A stretch of DNA of 64,000 bases, taken from Ensifer adhaerens (GTDB taxonomy: Bacteria > Pseudomonadota > Alphaproteobacteria > Rhizobiales > Rhizobiaceae). The notes below the pieces were generated by a model that saw only the letters and a list, made by a program, of their open reading frames with translations, did not search any database and had not been told where the DNA came from. Location of the stretch: NCBI RefSeq assembly GCF_020035535.1, contig NZ_CP083351.1:1-64000 (forward strand), written 5' to 3'. Numbering within the stretch: position 1 is the first letter of the stretch; each line of letters opens with the position of its first letter. Shown here piece by piece: positions 9,570 to 18,777 of the stretch. The position numbers were made by a program, and so were the translations under genes.

Positions 9570-10231
9570 TTGTTTCGTCTCTCGTGGGTCTCTGGCATCA
9601 TTGGTTGAAACCTTCCCGCGGACAGAATGTTCCCCAACGTTCCTGGCAGTAAGCCAAAAAAGATACTTTCCACGCACAGCGTCAACAGATTGAATTTGTG
9701 AAAGAATCTGGACAAATTGCCGGCCGGCAACTGAAGGTTAGTGGCGTTCGTGCGGCCCTGGAGTCGGAGAGTTGGTTGGGAAAGTTGTCTTCTCTTCTTG
9801 CCGAGTTACGGCCCCGGGCTCTGAAACCATCAAGGGCGTCCCTAAAAAGCCCTACGCTTTGTCAACGTAACGAATGGATAAGTCATTGAAAATAAACATT
9901 AACTTGTCGATATTGCCTGCCGGCAACTTTTGAAATGTGTAAACAGTTTCCCGTACGAGTGGTCCCGCCTTAGTCCACACGCCGGCGCAGTCAAGAGTTT
10001 GGAACGGTCGCACGTAGGGATCCGAACCGCCAAGAGCCCTCAGACACTGGCACGCACAAGGAGGCGCCGCAAAGAACGGCAATCGATCGGGAGATGGCGT
10101 GCGAACAAAGTGGCACATAGAACTCAATCGAATGGGCGGTCCGCATTTGGAGGAACCCAATCTCATCTCGTCAGTTTTGCGACATTCCGGGCTGGTCCCG
10201 GTCCTCTTGGGAGTCGGCCAAACGTGTCGTC
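9570..10231. other. Divergent promoter region with two matching palindromes
   Basis: This 660-bp gap between ku (minus) and the NUDIX gene (plus) has no convincing gene. It contains a perfect 14-bp palindrome TTGCCGGCCGGCAA at 9717-9730 and a copy with one mismatch, TTGCCTGCCGGCAA, at 9913-9926. Both sit inside a shared 17-bp frame beginning AT and ending CT. Two such sites about 200 bp apart suggest operators for a dimeric regulator. Confidence 0.45.
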
Positions 10232-10861
10232 GTGAGCGCAGCGAAGGACGGTAATCCAGTGAAGAATGGGCGGACGCCGAAACCAGTCAAAGATCAGAAA
10301 CTCCTTCAGAAGCTTGCTCGGAATCCGGAGAATCTGTTCGCCAAGCCCTTTCGCCAGCAATACGGAGCTTTGTGCTTTCGGCAAAAGGACGGGTGCTCGG
10401 AAGTCGAGATCCTGGTCATCAGCTCACGCCAGAGCGGGCGCTGGATCATTCCGAAGGGTTGGCCGGTGAAGAAGAAGATGCCTCATGAATCGGCGGAGAT
10501 TGAAGCTTTGGAAGAAGCCGGCGTGAGCGGCCGTTCGAACAGTTCAGCTGTTGGGTGCTACACCTATTTGAAAGAGTTGGATGACGGCAAGGTCGTTCCC
10601 TGTGTCGTAGATGTGTTCGAGATCGAGGTCACGAAGACGGACAAGGTCTTCAAGGAACGTGGGCAGCGCGTGTTTGATTGGGTAAGCCCTGAGGAAGCGG
10701 CGAGACGCGTTCGTGAGGTTGAGCTAAAGGCTCTGCTGGCACACTTCAAACCGACCGCAATGGGCGAGACGGAGGCAGCAGAAGAGCCCCTGACCTCAAC
10801 AAATTCAGGACCGGATGAGGCCGAAGCGCCTGGCCTCGTCGAGGAGGTCGCGGACCGCTGA
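10232..10861 (+). CDS. NUDIX hydrolase
   Basis: A 209-aa protein with a NUDIX fold: QQYGALCFRQKDG, then VLVISSRQSGRWIIPKGWPVKK and the box ending AEIEALEEAGVSG. The box departs from consensus (Lys where the first Glu is expected, Ile for the Arg before the helix Glu), as in diphosphoinositol-phosphate or Ap4A-type hydrolases; the substrate cannot be told. The last 57 nt overlap the 3' end of a convergent recombinase gene, and the C-terminal tail after residue 175 is low-complexity and acidic. The start is uncertain; an ATG or GTG further in is possible. Confidence 0.8.
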   Translation: MSAAKDGNPVKNGRTPKPVKDQKLLQKLARNPENLFAKPFRQQYGALCFRQKDGCSEVEILVISSRQSGRWIIPKGWPVKKKMPHESAEIEALEEAGVSGRSNSSAVGCYTYLKELDDGKVVPCVVDVFEIEVTKTDKVFKERGQRVFDWVSPEEAARRVREVELKALLAHFKPTAMGETEAAEEPLTSTNSGPDEAEAPGLVEEVADR

Positions 10862-11722
10862 CGACTGCCACTTCCTCCCTCCACCCGGTGGCGGCTCTTG
10901 CATTTCGTCCAATTGGGCCGCGATATCGCGCAGTGACAGGCTGGGATCGGCGATCGCGACGCATGCGACCAGGCGCATCAGATCATGTTCTGGCGGCCGA
11001 CGCGGAGATCGCTTCAGGAGCTCCGGATCTGCGAGTTTCTCGCGCACCATCCGATGAACCGCGCGGCGCAGACGTTCGACAGTCCAGCTGTGACCTCTTC
11101 GAGTGAGAATGCGAACAATGTCTTGCCAGCTATGGTCGGGACGTAGCCGTTTCACGGTCGGCAGCCACGTTTGCGCGGACGCGACCAATTCGTTCAGGTA
11201 GGCCCGTTCGCGAGCCGCCGATACGGCGCGCAACGCCTCCGGCCGACGTTCCCGCAGGCCAGGATTGCCCGCACGGCGGCCGCGTGCCTTGGCGGCATTC
11301 ATACCGGATTTCGTCCGTTCAGAAGCCAGTGTACGTTCCATGCGAGCGATTGAGCCCAGCACTTGCAGAGCAAACATCCCTTGTTCCGTCGAGGTGTCGA
11401 TCGGATCGGCCAAGGAGCGGAAATGGATGCCGCGATCCTTCAGGTCTTCGAGAACACCGAGCAAGTCGGCAAGCGAGCGGGCAAGCCGATCAAGGCTTGC
11501 GACGACGAGGACATCGCCATGAATGAGATCCTTCAACAGCGTCGAGAGTACCGGCATTGACCTCGATGCATCTGCTCTATGCTCTTGATAAATGCGGCCG
11601 CAGCCCGCCAAGCGCAATTCGTCTAGTTGCGTGTCGTTGGTTTCCTCACCTGCCGAAACGCGGGCGTAGCCGATAATGCGCTGCGGCTGAAAGACGGGTT
11701 CGATATTGGTTGTTTTGATCAT
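10805..11722 (-). CDS. Serine recombinase (resolvase/invertase family)
   Basis: A 305-aa site-specific recombinase. The N-terminal catalytic domain begins IIGYARVSAGEE with nucleophile S23, followed by LVVASLDRLARSLADLLGVLEDL, DTSTEQGMFALQVLGSIARMERTLASERT and KARGRRAGNPGLRERR, the resolvase signature. The C-terminal half (residues about 160-305) is longer than in Tn3 resolvases and has helix-turn-helix-like stretches. No matching transposase sits beside it, so it may be a stand-alone plasmid multimer resolvase or a transposon relic. Confidence 0.88.
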   Translation of the reverse strand: MIKTTNIEPVFQPQRIIGYARVSAGEETNDTQLDELRLAGCGRIYQEHRADASRSMPVLSTLLKDLIHGDVLVVASLDRLARSLADLLGVLEDLKDRGIHFRSLADPIDTSTEQGMFALQVLGSIARMERTLASERTKSGMNAAKARGRRAGNPGLRERRPEALRAVSAARERAYLNELVASAQTWLPTVKRLRPDHSWQDIVRILTRRGHSWTVERLRRAVHRMVREKLADPELLKRSPRRPPEHDLMRLVACVAIADPSLSLRDIAAQLDEMQEPPPGGGRKWQSSAVRDLLDEARRFGLIRS

Positions 11723-11964
11723 ATGGCAAAAGCGTCGGCGCTTAAGAGGACTGGACGGATGAGAAATGCGTCAGTGGTCAGTTGTTTGCAAGTACGTGTT
11801 CGTAGGCAGGCGAGGGAGCAAATGCGCACGTTTGGGCTTTCCGTCTTGGCTGCGGACAGAGGTCGCCTCTCGCGGATACCCACGTGCATGTTCGCCAGGA
11901 GTGCCTTCAACAGCATTATCGGGTCCTTAGATCTCGATGCGTGATAGCGGCTGCACAGACGCGT

Positions 11965-13131
11965 TCAAGCGAGATCGCGCAAGAGTTCGGCGGCGGCAGC
12001 CAGCGGCATCGCATGGACGTTCTGGCTGAGGGGGAACACCGTGTTGCCAGAATAGACGACGAGCCGTCGTTCGGGATCCATGTCCTCGCACGCAAGGTAG
12101 AAGCCCTTTTCGAGTTTTGGGGCGAGGCTGCGCGTGATGTCGATCGCCCAGGGACGTTGCCCGGCGGGCGTTATGAGTAGGTCGATTTCAGCGCCGGCGG
12201 ACGTTCGATAGAAGTTCACCTTGGTGCCGAAAGGGACCGCTGCAAGTAGCGTTTCTATGACGAAGCCTTCCCAACTGGCGCCCGCGATAGGGTGCCCAAG
12301 AACGTCCTCCTGTGTCGTCAACCCGAGAAGCGCATGGAGGATACCGCTGTCTCTGACATAAATTCGAGGCGATTTGACGAGACGCTTGCCGATATTGGAT
12401 TGCCAGGGTTCCAGGCGCCGGACCAAGAGAAGATCGACGAGTAGGTCGAGGTGATGCGCAACGGTCTTGCCGTCGACGCCCAACGCTCGGGCGAATTCAG
12501 CGGCGTTGAGAAGGCTCGATTGCTGATGTGCGAGCATCTTCCAGAAGCGTCTGAGCGTCTCGATCGAGATGCGTGGAGCAAAATACGGGATGTCCCGCTC
12601 GAGATATGTTCGGATGAACTCCTGCCGCCAACGGTGGCTGGATTGGTCGCTTTCGGCGAGAAGACTAGCGGGAAATCCTCCACGTGCCCAAAGCGTGTTG
12701 ATGAGTTTCTCCGGTACTTCCAAGCCATCGATCGGCTGCAGTTCAAGACAGGCGAACCGGTCTGCCAAAAGTCCACCGAATTGTTGCAGCGGGCCGATCG
12801 ACGTGGGGCTTAGGAGCAGAAACCGTCCCGGCTCCCTCCCAATTCTTCGCCTACGTTCGAAGTAGTCATGCAAGTGATGGAAGAGGTTTGGCAGCCGATG
12901 AACCTCATCTAAGATGACCAGCTTGTCTCCATGCCGCTCGAGATATAACTCCAGTTCGATGAGCTTGGCACGGTCGGCCTCCGATCCCAGATCGAGGTAA
13001 ATCGTGGGGCGCTCTTGGGCGAGGGTGAGTGCGAGCCTCGATTTCCCAACCCCGTGCGGACCTATAAGGGTAACCGCAGCATCGGTGTCGAGGAGATTTG
13101 TCAGCGTGGTTGTGATCTGGCGTTCTATCAT
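11965..13131 (-). CDS. AAA ATPase with DUF4143 C-terminal domain
   Basis: From the chosen ATG the protein is 388 aa and starts MIERQITTTLTNLL, the usual opening of this family. Walker A is GPHGVGKS (24-31); LVILDEVHRLPNLFHHLHDYFE is Walker B. The winged-helix/DUF4143 part follows (FWKMLAHQQSSLLNAAEFARALGVDGKTV, RIYVRDSGILHALLGL, SWEGFVIETLL, GAEIDLLI). The last motifs resemble a PD-(D/E)xK nuclease fold. Function of these ATPases is unclear; many lie in mobile regions. The frame is open upstream to 13365 and an ATG at 13182 is an alternative start. Confidence 0.87.
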   Translation of the reverse strand: MIERQITTTLTNLLDTDAAVTLIGPHGVGKSRLALTLAQERPTIYLDLGSEADRAKLIELELYLERHGDKLVILDEVHRLPNLFHHLHDYFERRRRIGREPGRFLLLSPTSIGPLQQFGGLLADRFACLELQPIDGLEVPEKLINTLWARGGFPASLLAESDQSSHRWRQEFIRTYLERDIPYFAPRISIETLRRFWKMLAHQQSSLLNAAEFARALGVDGKTVAHHLDLLVDLLLVRRLEPWQSNIGKRLVKSPRIYVRDSGILHALLGLTTQEDVLGHPIAGASWEGFVIETLLAAVPFGTKVNFYRTSAGAEIDLLITPAGQRPWAIDITRSLAPKLEKGFYLACEDMDPERRLVVYSGNTVFPLSQNVHAMPLAAAAELLRDLA

Positions 13132-13354
13132 CCTTGCATTTGTGGAGTCTGGCTCCAGAATTGCAAGGTAGATTTGGATCATAGCCGCGCTGTGTCTGGT
13201 TTGCGCGCGATCTTTACCAAGTCGATAGGCCTTACCTTGGCTTTTGCACAGCATCGCTATAGAGGCGCGCTGCATCAGGGATGTATGCAGGGACTGCCGC
13301 AGGGCTTCGTGACGGGTGTGGTGCGGTTGGCCGCGTCGGTCAGCAAGCCCAATC

Positions 13355-13612
13355 TCAATTTTCATGAGCGGTCACGAGTGCCGCATCGAATTCGGCCCAT
13401 AGGTCTATCGGCTGGGGGAACACAGGCTCTACAAGGCCATTATTTCGGAAGGTCCGTAAACATTGCGCATCGGGGCAATGTCGGAAGTCTGGCCCTGTCC
13501 ACTTGTGGCGGCTTGAGGGGAGGGGAGTTCTCGTCGTGATGGTCTGGGCGAACCGGTCCATAGTCGAGAAGATCAACCCGCATTGTCGGCACTTTGGATC
13601 GGCGCCGCCCAC
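13355..13612 (-). CDS. Hypothetical 85-aa protein with Cys pairs
   Basis: Not recognised. Contains CRQCG near the N-terminus and a later C-x4-C spacing (CPDAQC), which could bind zinc. It overlaps the end of another open frame on the same strand in a different phase, so it may be a downstream fragment of a broken longer gene. Confidence 0.3.
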   Translation of the reverse strand: MGGADPKCRQCGLIFSTMDRFAQTITTRTPLPSSRHKWTGPDFRHCPDAQCLRTFRNNGLVEPVFPQPIDLWAEFDAALVTAHEN

Positions 13613-14640
13613 CGGAAATCAAATGCCGGAAGAAGCAGTGCTCGATCGTGCAGATCGACGGGACGGTCGCCGGTGCAAACGATCAGGGGCTTACGTTCCG
13701 GGCCGCTTTCCTGCTCTTTCGTTGCTGCGGGCGCATGCTCGAACGGACCGCAAGACGCAGAGCCGCTTTGATGGGGCGGTTTATTCACCGCGCAAAGCAC
13801 CGCTAACGGGTAAGGATCGACCCGCTCGTCAGACGCCGAAGGGTCGTGTCGGGGGCATGCGGTCCTTTGGTCCGACGCGGGCAGGCGGCGCGCAGACCTT
13901 CTTCTACGGACACACCGGGTCGGGGGGCCGCGGGTTTGGCCGGATCCCAAATGGGCGGCGAATTTCTGGCGCCGGCCAGGGCCGGGGAATGCCGGTCGCA
14001 AGCAGGCGTCCAATATCCGAGGGTCTGAGGCAAGCGCGCGAAGCGGGATCTCCCCCCACGCCTCCAGGCGCAGATGCTGCAGTGTCGCTACGTCTTCGTC
14101 TGTTAGCAGCGCAAGGTTGCTGCGTTGATCAAATGTAGGGACTGCGTCGAGCGCGCCGAGTTCTGTCGCACGGGCGTGGATCACGGCAGTTGTCATGAGG
14201 AACGTGCCAGCCTTTGAGCCTGCCCGTGCGAATGAAGGGCAAAATCCTGCAGACTTTTGTGTGCACTCAGAGGCATTCGGCAAATCGTCCCCGCCAAGAT
14301 TTCGGTCCTCATTCAGCACGATCATGCTCTAGAGATACGGCTATGGTGGCGTGCCATCGGTGATGCCTTGGTGGAGGCGGACGGACGTTGTTGTGCCTAC
14401 GGCGTTGTACTTCTAACGGCTCTGTGCCAGCTCCCACACGTGTTCATAAGGAGTGCGCTAGAAAACATATGGTTGTAGACGTGGTTTAGATCTTGAATAG
14501 GGGCGCGTCAGGTTCGAGACGGCATTGAGGATGGGAAACCAAGCGTCCTCAGTGGCAAATGCGCACCAGCGGGCTTCCTTGGCGGGAATTTCGGAAAAGA
14601 ACGGCTTTGGGGAAGGCGCTGACGGAGCGTCGTTTGATCG
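13613..14640. other. About 1 kb of degenerate or unassigned sequence
   Basis: A minus-strand frame at 13573-14325 is open, but after an initial plausible stretch (from an ATG at 14196, MTTAVIHARATELGALDAV) it turns into Arg/Pro-rich text typical of an out-of-phase frame, and a neighbouring phase takes over near 14030. I read this as a decayed gene. The rest, 14326-14640, holds nothing I can name. Confidence 0.35.
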
Positions 14641-15495
14641 TCAGCGAGAAACCGGGGTCAGGGTCAGCACTTCGCTATTGGTCTTGCACGAACCCGGTAC
14701 GCCGTTGATGCAGCCCTTCGTGGTTTGCTTGATCGTCAGTGTAGATCCATCACCTGACGGACCAATCGTATAAGTGCCTTTGCCGGCGCCTGAAAAGCCG
14801 CCGCCCGCAAGCCCATACTCCACAGTCCCGCCGGAACGAGACGTTGGCGTGTAGACGAAAGCCGAAGTGCCGCCAGGGAACTTGCCGACGACCTCGAACG
14901 GCTCGCTCAACTTCACCACGGTTCCGCTCACCTTGATCCGGGCGCCGCCGCCGGAGACCGTCCAGGGACCTGGACAAAGCTTATCCAGCACGTGTTCGGC
15001 AATCCGGGCAGCCTCGTCCAGAAACGCATCGTCATCCGAGAAGCCGGAGAAGCTGTCGACAAGGTCGCCGCCGGGATTGGTTCTCGTCTCTATCGTCCAG
15101 TTGGCTTTCCCGCCGCCGAATGTGATGCGGCCGCCAATCAGAAAGTCCGGGGCCTCGGTACCCAGCTTCTTTATCGCCGTGGTCGGGTCAGCATATTTCG
15201 ACTGCTGAAACTTCTGTTCCTTAATCACCTCGTCGATCCGCCGCCATTCGACGACCCTGCCCGCGCACCATTCGGCCTCTCCCCCGGCGCCCAGCTTGTT
15301 GACGACCTCGGTCAAGATCATATCGCCCAGACCGTTCCCAGCAGCCTCCCGGCCGGGATAGGCGTCGTCGGTGATTGTGCCGACCGCCAGCACCACATCG
15401 GCTTGCTGCGCTTGTGCGATCGTCGATGACAGCAAGACAAGAACTGGCGCACAAAGCACAGACATGGCATGCGACGGTCGTTTCCGAATTTGCAC
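14641..15495 (-). CDS. Secreted/periplasmic protein of unknown function
   Basis: A 284-aa protein from a GTG at 15495. It begins with a basic n-region (QIRKRPSHAM), a hydrophobic core (SVLCAPVLVLLSSTIAQA) and a likely signal-peptidase I site after AQA. An ATG at 15465 is the alternative start and would drop the basic residues. The mature N-terminal half (DMILTEVVNKLGAG, ADPTTAIKKLGTEAPDFLIGGRITF) resembles proteins that assemble on the outer membrane (CsgG/FlgT-like), but the match is weak. The C-terminal half is Gly/Thr-rich and beta-like. Confidence 0.6.
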   Translation of the reverse strand: MQIRKRPSHAMSVLCAPVLVLLSSTIAQAQQADVVLAVGTITDDAYPGREAAGNGLGDMILTEVVNKLGAGGEAEWCAGRVVEWRRIDEVIKEQKFQQSKYADPTTAIKKLGTEAPDFLIGGRITFGGGKANWTIETRTNPGGDLVDSFSGFSDDDAFLDEAARIAEHVLDKLCPGPWTVSGGGARIKVSGTVVKLSEPFEVVGKFPGGTSAFVYTPTSRSGGTVEYGLAGGGFSGAGKGTYTIGPSGDGSTLTIKQTTKGCINGVPGSCKTNSEVLTLTPVSR

Positions 15496-16089
15496 CTTGA
15501 TGCGCCCCCGCTCGCGGATCTTGCAATTACACTGCCTCTCTAGCCCGTGGCCTGTCCAACGAAATCTCGGGTGTGCGCCCAGGGCCGCCCACCATACTTC
15601 CTGCCGCACGAACCATCAGATTGCCGCTACTCGGCTGACGGGATGCTCGCTCCTGCCGGCCCAATCTGCCGAGTGATACGTTCGAGCGGTTTGTGCGAGG
15701 AAAGGCTGTTGGCCTCGATCCCGCACGAAATCGCACAGGTATCGTCTTAAGTGCCATTAGCGACCAGCAAACCGCGGCGTCCTGATCTTTTCTGCAAGGT
15801 TGCATTGCGCCGGTAGGGGTGGGAGGGAAGTCCGGTGCGCCTCCAGACTACCTCGTCGCTACGTGCGCCAATCTCGCGCTCAGCAAAAGGCCAGGAAATG
15901 CGCGGCAGGCATCATCGTCTTGGAGCGCATTGGGAGGAACTTTGCTGCCCTCCGGCTTCGGCATCGCATGCGCGGAATCGATCATCTTCTCTCTTGGGCC
16001 ATGAAGGCTCACGACGGTAAGATGTCCGTCGACCGTGGACCAATTTGACGACGTGGCGACGGGGCGGGCGCCTGCTTCGGGAGGCGATA
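15496..16089. other. Intergenic, about 590 bp, no gene seen
   Basis: Short open frames only, on all phases, none with a recognisable product or a good ribosome site. Confidence 0.5.
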
Positions 16090-16482
16090 ATGTTTCCAGT
16101 GAGCCAAGGTTGGCGCGCGGACATGGAAGGAGAACGGATCGTGGAAATCAGCGTCAGTGACCGCGAGCTTATCGCACTGATGAAACGCTATTTTTCGGCG
16201 AAAGCCGAGCTTGACGGCTTGAAGGAACGACTGGAGGCGGCGCGACACACAGCCGGCGAGGCGATCGGCGTATTCTACGATCCCCGAGAGAACGCCGAGT
16301 ACGCCGCCGACCTGCAGCGCTCGCATCATTTGAAGGCCGAGATGGTGTCGTTGATGCAGCGTGCCGAAGCGTGGTGGAGGGCAGCATCACTTGCCGATCA
16401 ACGCGACGGATCGGAGGCCGAGACGGAGCCGGAAGACTGGCAGTCGTTTGAGAAGCGGGCCGATGCATTCTTTGGAGGATAG
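16090..16482 (+). CDS. Hypothetical 130-aa helical protein
   Basis: Not recognised. The ATG at 16090 has a strong ribosome site (GGGAGG, 6 nt upstream) and is preferred to the upstream ATG at 16045. The sequence is charged and helical (ALMKRYFSAKAELDGLKERLEAARHTAGEA), suggesting a coiled coil, with no membrane segment. Composition and codon use look like a normal rhizobial gene. Confidence 0.6.
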   Translation: MFPVSQGWRADMEGERIVEISVSDRELIALMKRYFSAKAELDGLKERLEAARHTAGEAIGVFYDPRENAEYAADLQRSHHLKAEMVSLMQRAEAWWRAASLADQRDGSEAETEPEDWQSFEKRADAFFGG

Positions 16483-16757
16483 TCACCCGGGCGACCGGAC
16501 AAGCTGACTATCCGTTCTTTGCTGTTGTTCTAGAGATCGCGGTGCTCCGAGGGCCGCAAAACGGTGTTCTCTAGCTAAAGTGATGCAGCCGTCATTCCAA
16601 ATCAGTAACTCAGGCGTCCAACGCCCTCTTGATGGAGCAATGGGGCGCACTTGGGGATCGGACATGAACCCGGCGTGTTTCCTGAGAAACAGATCGCGCG
16701 AAAGACCAATGCTAATTGAGTTTCAGTTCAAAGCACTCAAATGAATTGGATCTAGAA

Positions 16758-16853
16758 ATGGTTCTGTTTTCGGCTCTGATGTTTTTCGCCATGCTGTTTG
16801 CAACAGCAAAGCAGCTGCGGAGCGAAGCCCGAGCACGCCCGGCGATTGTCTGA
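16758..16853 (+). CDS. Possible 31-aa membrane peptide
   Basis: The frame reads MVLFSALMFFAMLFATA followed by a basic tail (KQLRSEARARPAIV). One transmembrane segment is likely. No clear ribosome site; included because a second such frame follows at once. Confidence 0.3.
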   Translation: MVLFSALMFFAMLFATAKQLRSEARARPAIV

Positions 16854-16912
16854 TCCGGCGATCCAAGCCTCCGCTACGCGTTTGATTCAAGCCGAAAATT
16901 TGCAAGACCGTT

Positions 16913-16993
16913 ATGAAGCTCATCTGTGAAGCCGTCAGCCTCGTCGTATTCTCCGCTGCGGTCGTAATGTTCGCGACCGTGCTGGCCGCATGA
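16913..16993 (+). CDS. Possible 26-aa membrane peptide
   Basis: The frame reads MKLICEAVSLVVFSAAVVMF and ends ATVLAA: almost entirely one hydrophobic helix, like short membrane peptides I recall in Rhizobium. Too short for confidence from sequence alone. Confidence 0.35.
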   Translation: MKLICEAVSLVVFSAAVVMFATVLAA

Positions 16994-17027
16994 TCCGGAC
17001 TGTCCCGCCTTTTTTTCCCGTCCGCGC

Positions 17028-17252
17028 CTAAGCCTCCAGGCTAGACGATGAGCCCTGACGCTCATTTCCGTTTGCGCTCTGCGTCGTTTTGGTATCAGGC
17101 CGAGCGTCACGGATCGGTTCGCGCGCCGAAAGTTCGAGTTCGACACCGCCAAGCGGCTGCAAACGGGTGCGGATAGCGCCAGCGCGGTTTGCGGTTGTTG
17201 TCTCCTGCTGCGCCAGCACGGCTTTCAAGATGTTACTTGCCTCGTCTTCCAT
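17028..17252 (-). CDS. Hypothetical 74-aa protein
   Basis: Not recognised. The opening EDEASNILKAVLAQQETTTANRAG is helical and the rest polar. No neighbour gives a clue. The 545 bp on its left (16483-17027) hold only the two possible membrane peptides; 17253-17519 holds nothing I can support. Confidence 0.3.
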   Translation of the reverse strand: MEDEASNILKAVLAQQETTTANRAGAIRTRLQPLGGVELELSAREPIRDARPDTKTTQSANGNERQGSSSSLEA

Positions 17253-17519
17253 CGAACGGCCGTGGGGTCGCCGCGCGGATGATCGCGTCGATCGAGGGGC
17301 AGGACGCCGTCCCTTCGCTCATTTCGGCAGGCCGTTGATATCGTAGAGATCGCCGTGTGCCGACGTCAGCGGCGCCCCGAACCCAGGATGCTGGTGCGCA
17401 GCCATACATCTTCGATCCAGCCGGATCCTCCGCTCTAGCTCGGCTTGGCGCCTTGTGTAGTCGCCGACACATGTGGTGGTGCTTTTGCTGGGTCGGTTTG
17501 AGCTGCCATGAACAAATCC

Positions 17520-17909
17520 TCACGCCGCATCGATGTCGGTTTGCGAAAAATCACTGCCCTTGTTGAGGAGCGGCTCTCCGGACAGCGCGGCAAGAGCATA
17601 GGAAAAGCAGTCGCCGTAGTTGAGGCTGACCGGATGACGGCCCTCGCCATAGCGCCGCCAAGCGCGCCGCGCACGATCGGCATGTTCGGCTGTAACCGGC
17701 ACGATTTCGACTTCTGCCTTGTAAAGCCAGAGGTCGAGGTCGGCGCCTGCGGCCTCCCCAAGTCGCGTTTCGATCACCATTGCTGCCTCGAGAACGCTCG
17801 CTGCGGAGATTAGCCTTACGGGGTCGTCTGCGATGCGCTCGTGGAAAGTGGCCGCTTCCGGCTCATTGAAGGCGATGGCGGCAAGAACGGATGTATAGAT
17901 GACCATCAA
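17520..17909 (-). CDS. VapC-like PIN-domain toxin, first catalytic Asp missing
   Basis: PIN-domain ribonuclease of a VapBC pair, 129 aa, normal length. Typical members begin with V-I-D-T-S; here it reads MMVIYTSVLAAIAFNEPEA, so the first metal-binding Asp is Tyr (GAT to TAT would be one base). Later acidic positions remain (ASVLEAAMVIE, LNYGDCFSYALA, GSDFSQTDI). It overlaps the antitoxin gene by 4 nt (ATGA). The substitution should weaken or abolish RNA cleavage. Confidence 0.85.
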   Translation of the reverse strand: MMVIYTSVLAAIAFNEPEAATFHERIADDPVRLISAASVLEAAMVIETRLGEAAGADLDLWLYKAEVEIVPVTAEHADRARRAWRRYGEGRHPVSLNYGDCFSYALAALSGEPLLNKGSDFSQTDIDAA

Positions 17910-18160
17910 GATGGCAGTCCGTTCTCGTCGTAGCCGAGAATCTCGTCGGCGGTTCGGCTGTCGAGTACAGGTCGGGCGTTCCAGCGTCGCTGGATCGCTT
18001 CGAGATCCTCGAGAAAAGCGGCTTTGCGCATGTCACAGCCAAGGCGTCGCAGGCGCTCTTCGAGCGCGCGCTTAGTTGCCAGTGTAATGCTTTCGCCGGT
18101 CCGTTCGGCAAGGGTGCGGGCCAGCTGTTCGGTGTCGTGGTCTTTGATGCTCAGCGCCAT
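17906..18160 (-). CDS. VapB-like antitoxin
   Basis: An 84-aa antitoxin of the VapB/PSK type: an N-terminal strand-helix-helix DNA-binding part (MALSIKDHDTEQLARTLAER, then TGESITLATKRALEERL) and a C-terminal toxin-wrapping tail (RRWNARPVLDSRTADEILGYDENGLPS). It ends inside the start of the toxin gene. The arrangement predicts autoregulation by the pair. Confidence 0.85.
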   Translation of the reverse strand: MALSIKDHDTEQLARTLAERTGESITLATKRALEERLRRLGCDMRKAAFLEDLEAIQRRWNARPVLDSRTADEILGYDENGLPS

Positions 18161-18318
18161 TTTTGTCGCCCAAGGTTCCTAATTTTCTAGATTATACCTT
18201 TGTAACACAGCCGCGGGGAACAGGTCGGATTCCCAGGATCACCGGATTGCAATCTGCTGTCTTAACCATTTGGCACTGGCGAGGACCGGCGGAGTCTACC
18301 AAGTTCAGCGGATTTTTA

Positions 18319-18777
18319 TCACCTCAAGCCGGCCCATCGCGGATTTCCACCGGACGCGGATGTTCTTTTCTGTCCGGCATGTTGTGTCGCCTGGAGGGGT
18401 ATTACAGCGATGCTCGCCTGCGCGCTCTTCACGACTGCGGCGACTTCGACTAGCAGATGGCGGAACGCCAGATCAACGTCGGCGCGCCTGACCGGGTCCC
18501 AGAGATGATGGGCGACGAATTTCAGCAAGGAGTACGCGTTCGTCGTCGTCGCTTGTCGTCGTCTTCGTGCGGCCGAGGCGGATCGAAAGGCAGGGAAGGG
18601 GACGCAGCGCCCACGCCGTTCGGCGACCAGGAATAGGTTGCGGGTTTCGAACCAGAACGAGGCCGGCACCAGTCCCACAGTCGCGCGCAACTCTGCCATC
18701 AGCCGGTCCGCAGCGTCGTGCTGTTCGTCCGGAAGAAACCAGGCTGCAGCGATGGATGCATCAAGAACGAAGGCCAT
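18319..18777 (-). pseudogene. VapC/PIN toxin remnant, 3' half lost
   Basis: Starts correctly with MAFVLDASIAAAWFLPDE and continues to ASFWFETRNLFLVAERRGR (about 65 residues), keeping the first catalytic Asp and the Glu. It then runs into Arg/Ala-rich text with no PIN features; neither other phase restores the C-terminal half, so this is a truncation or rearrangement, not a simple frameshift. The ATG overlaps the antitoxin stop by one base (TGATG), which shows it was a genuine operon. Confidence 0.7.
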
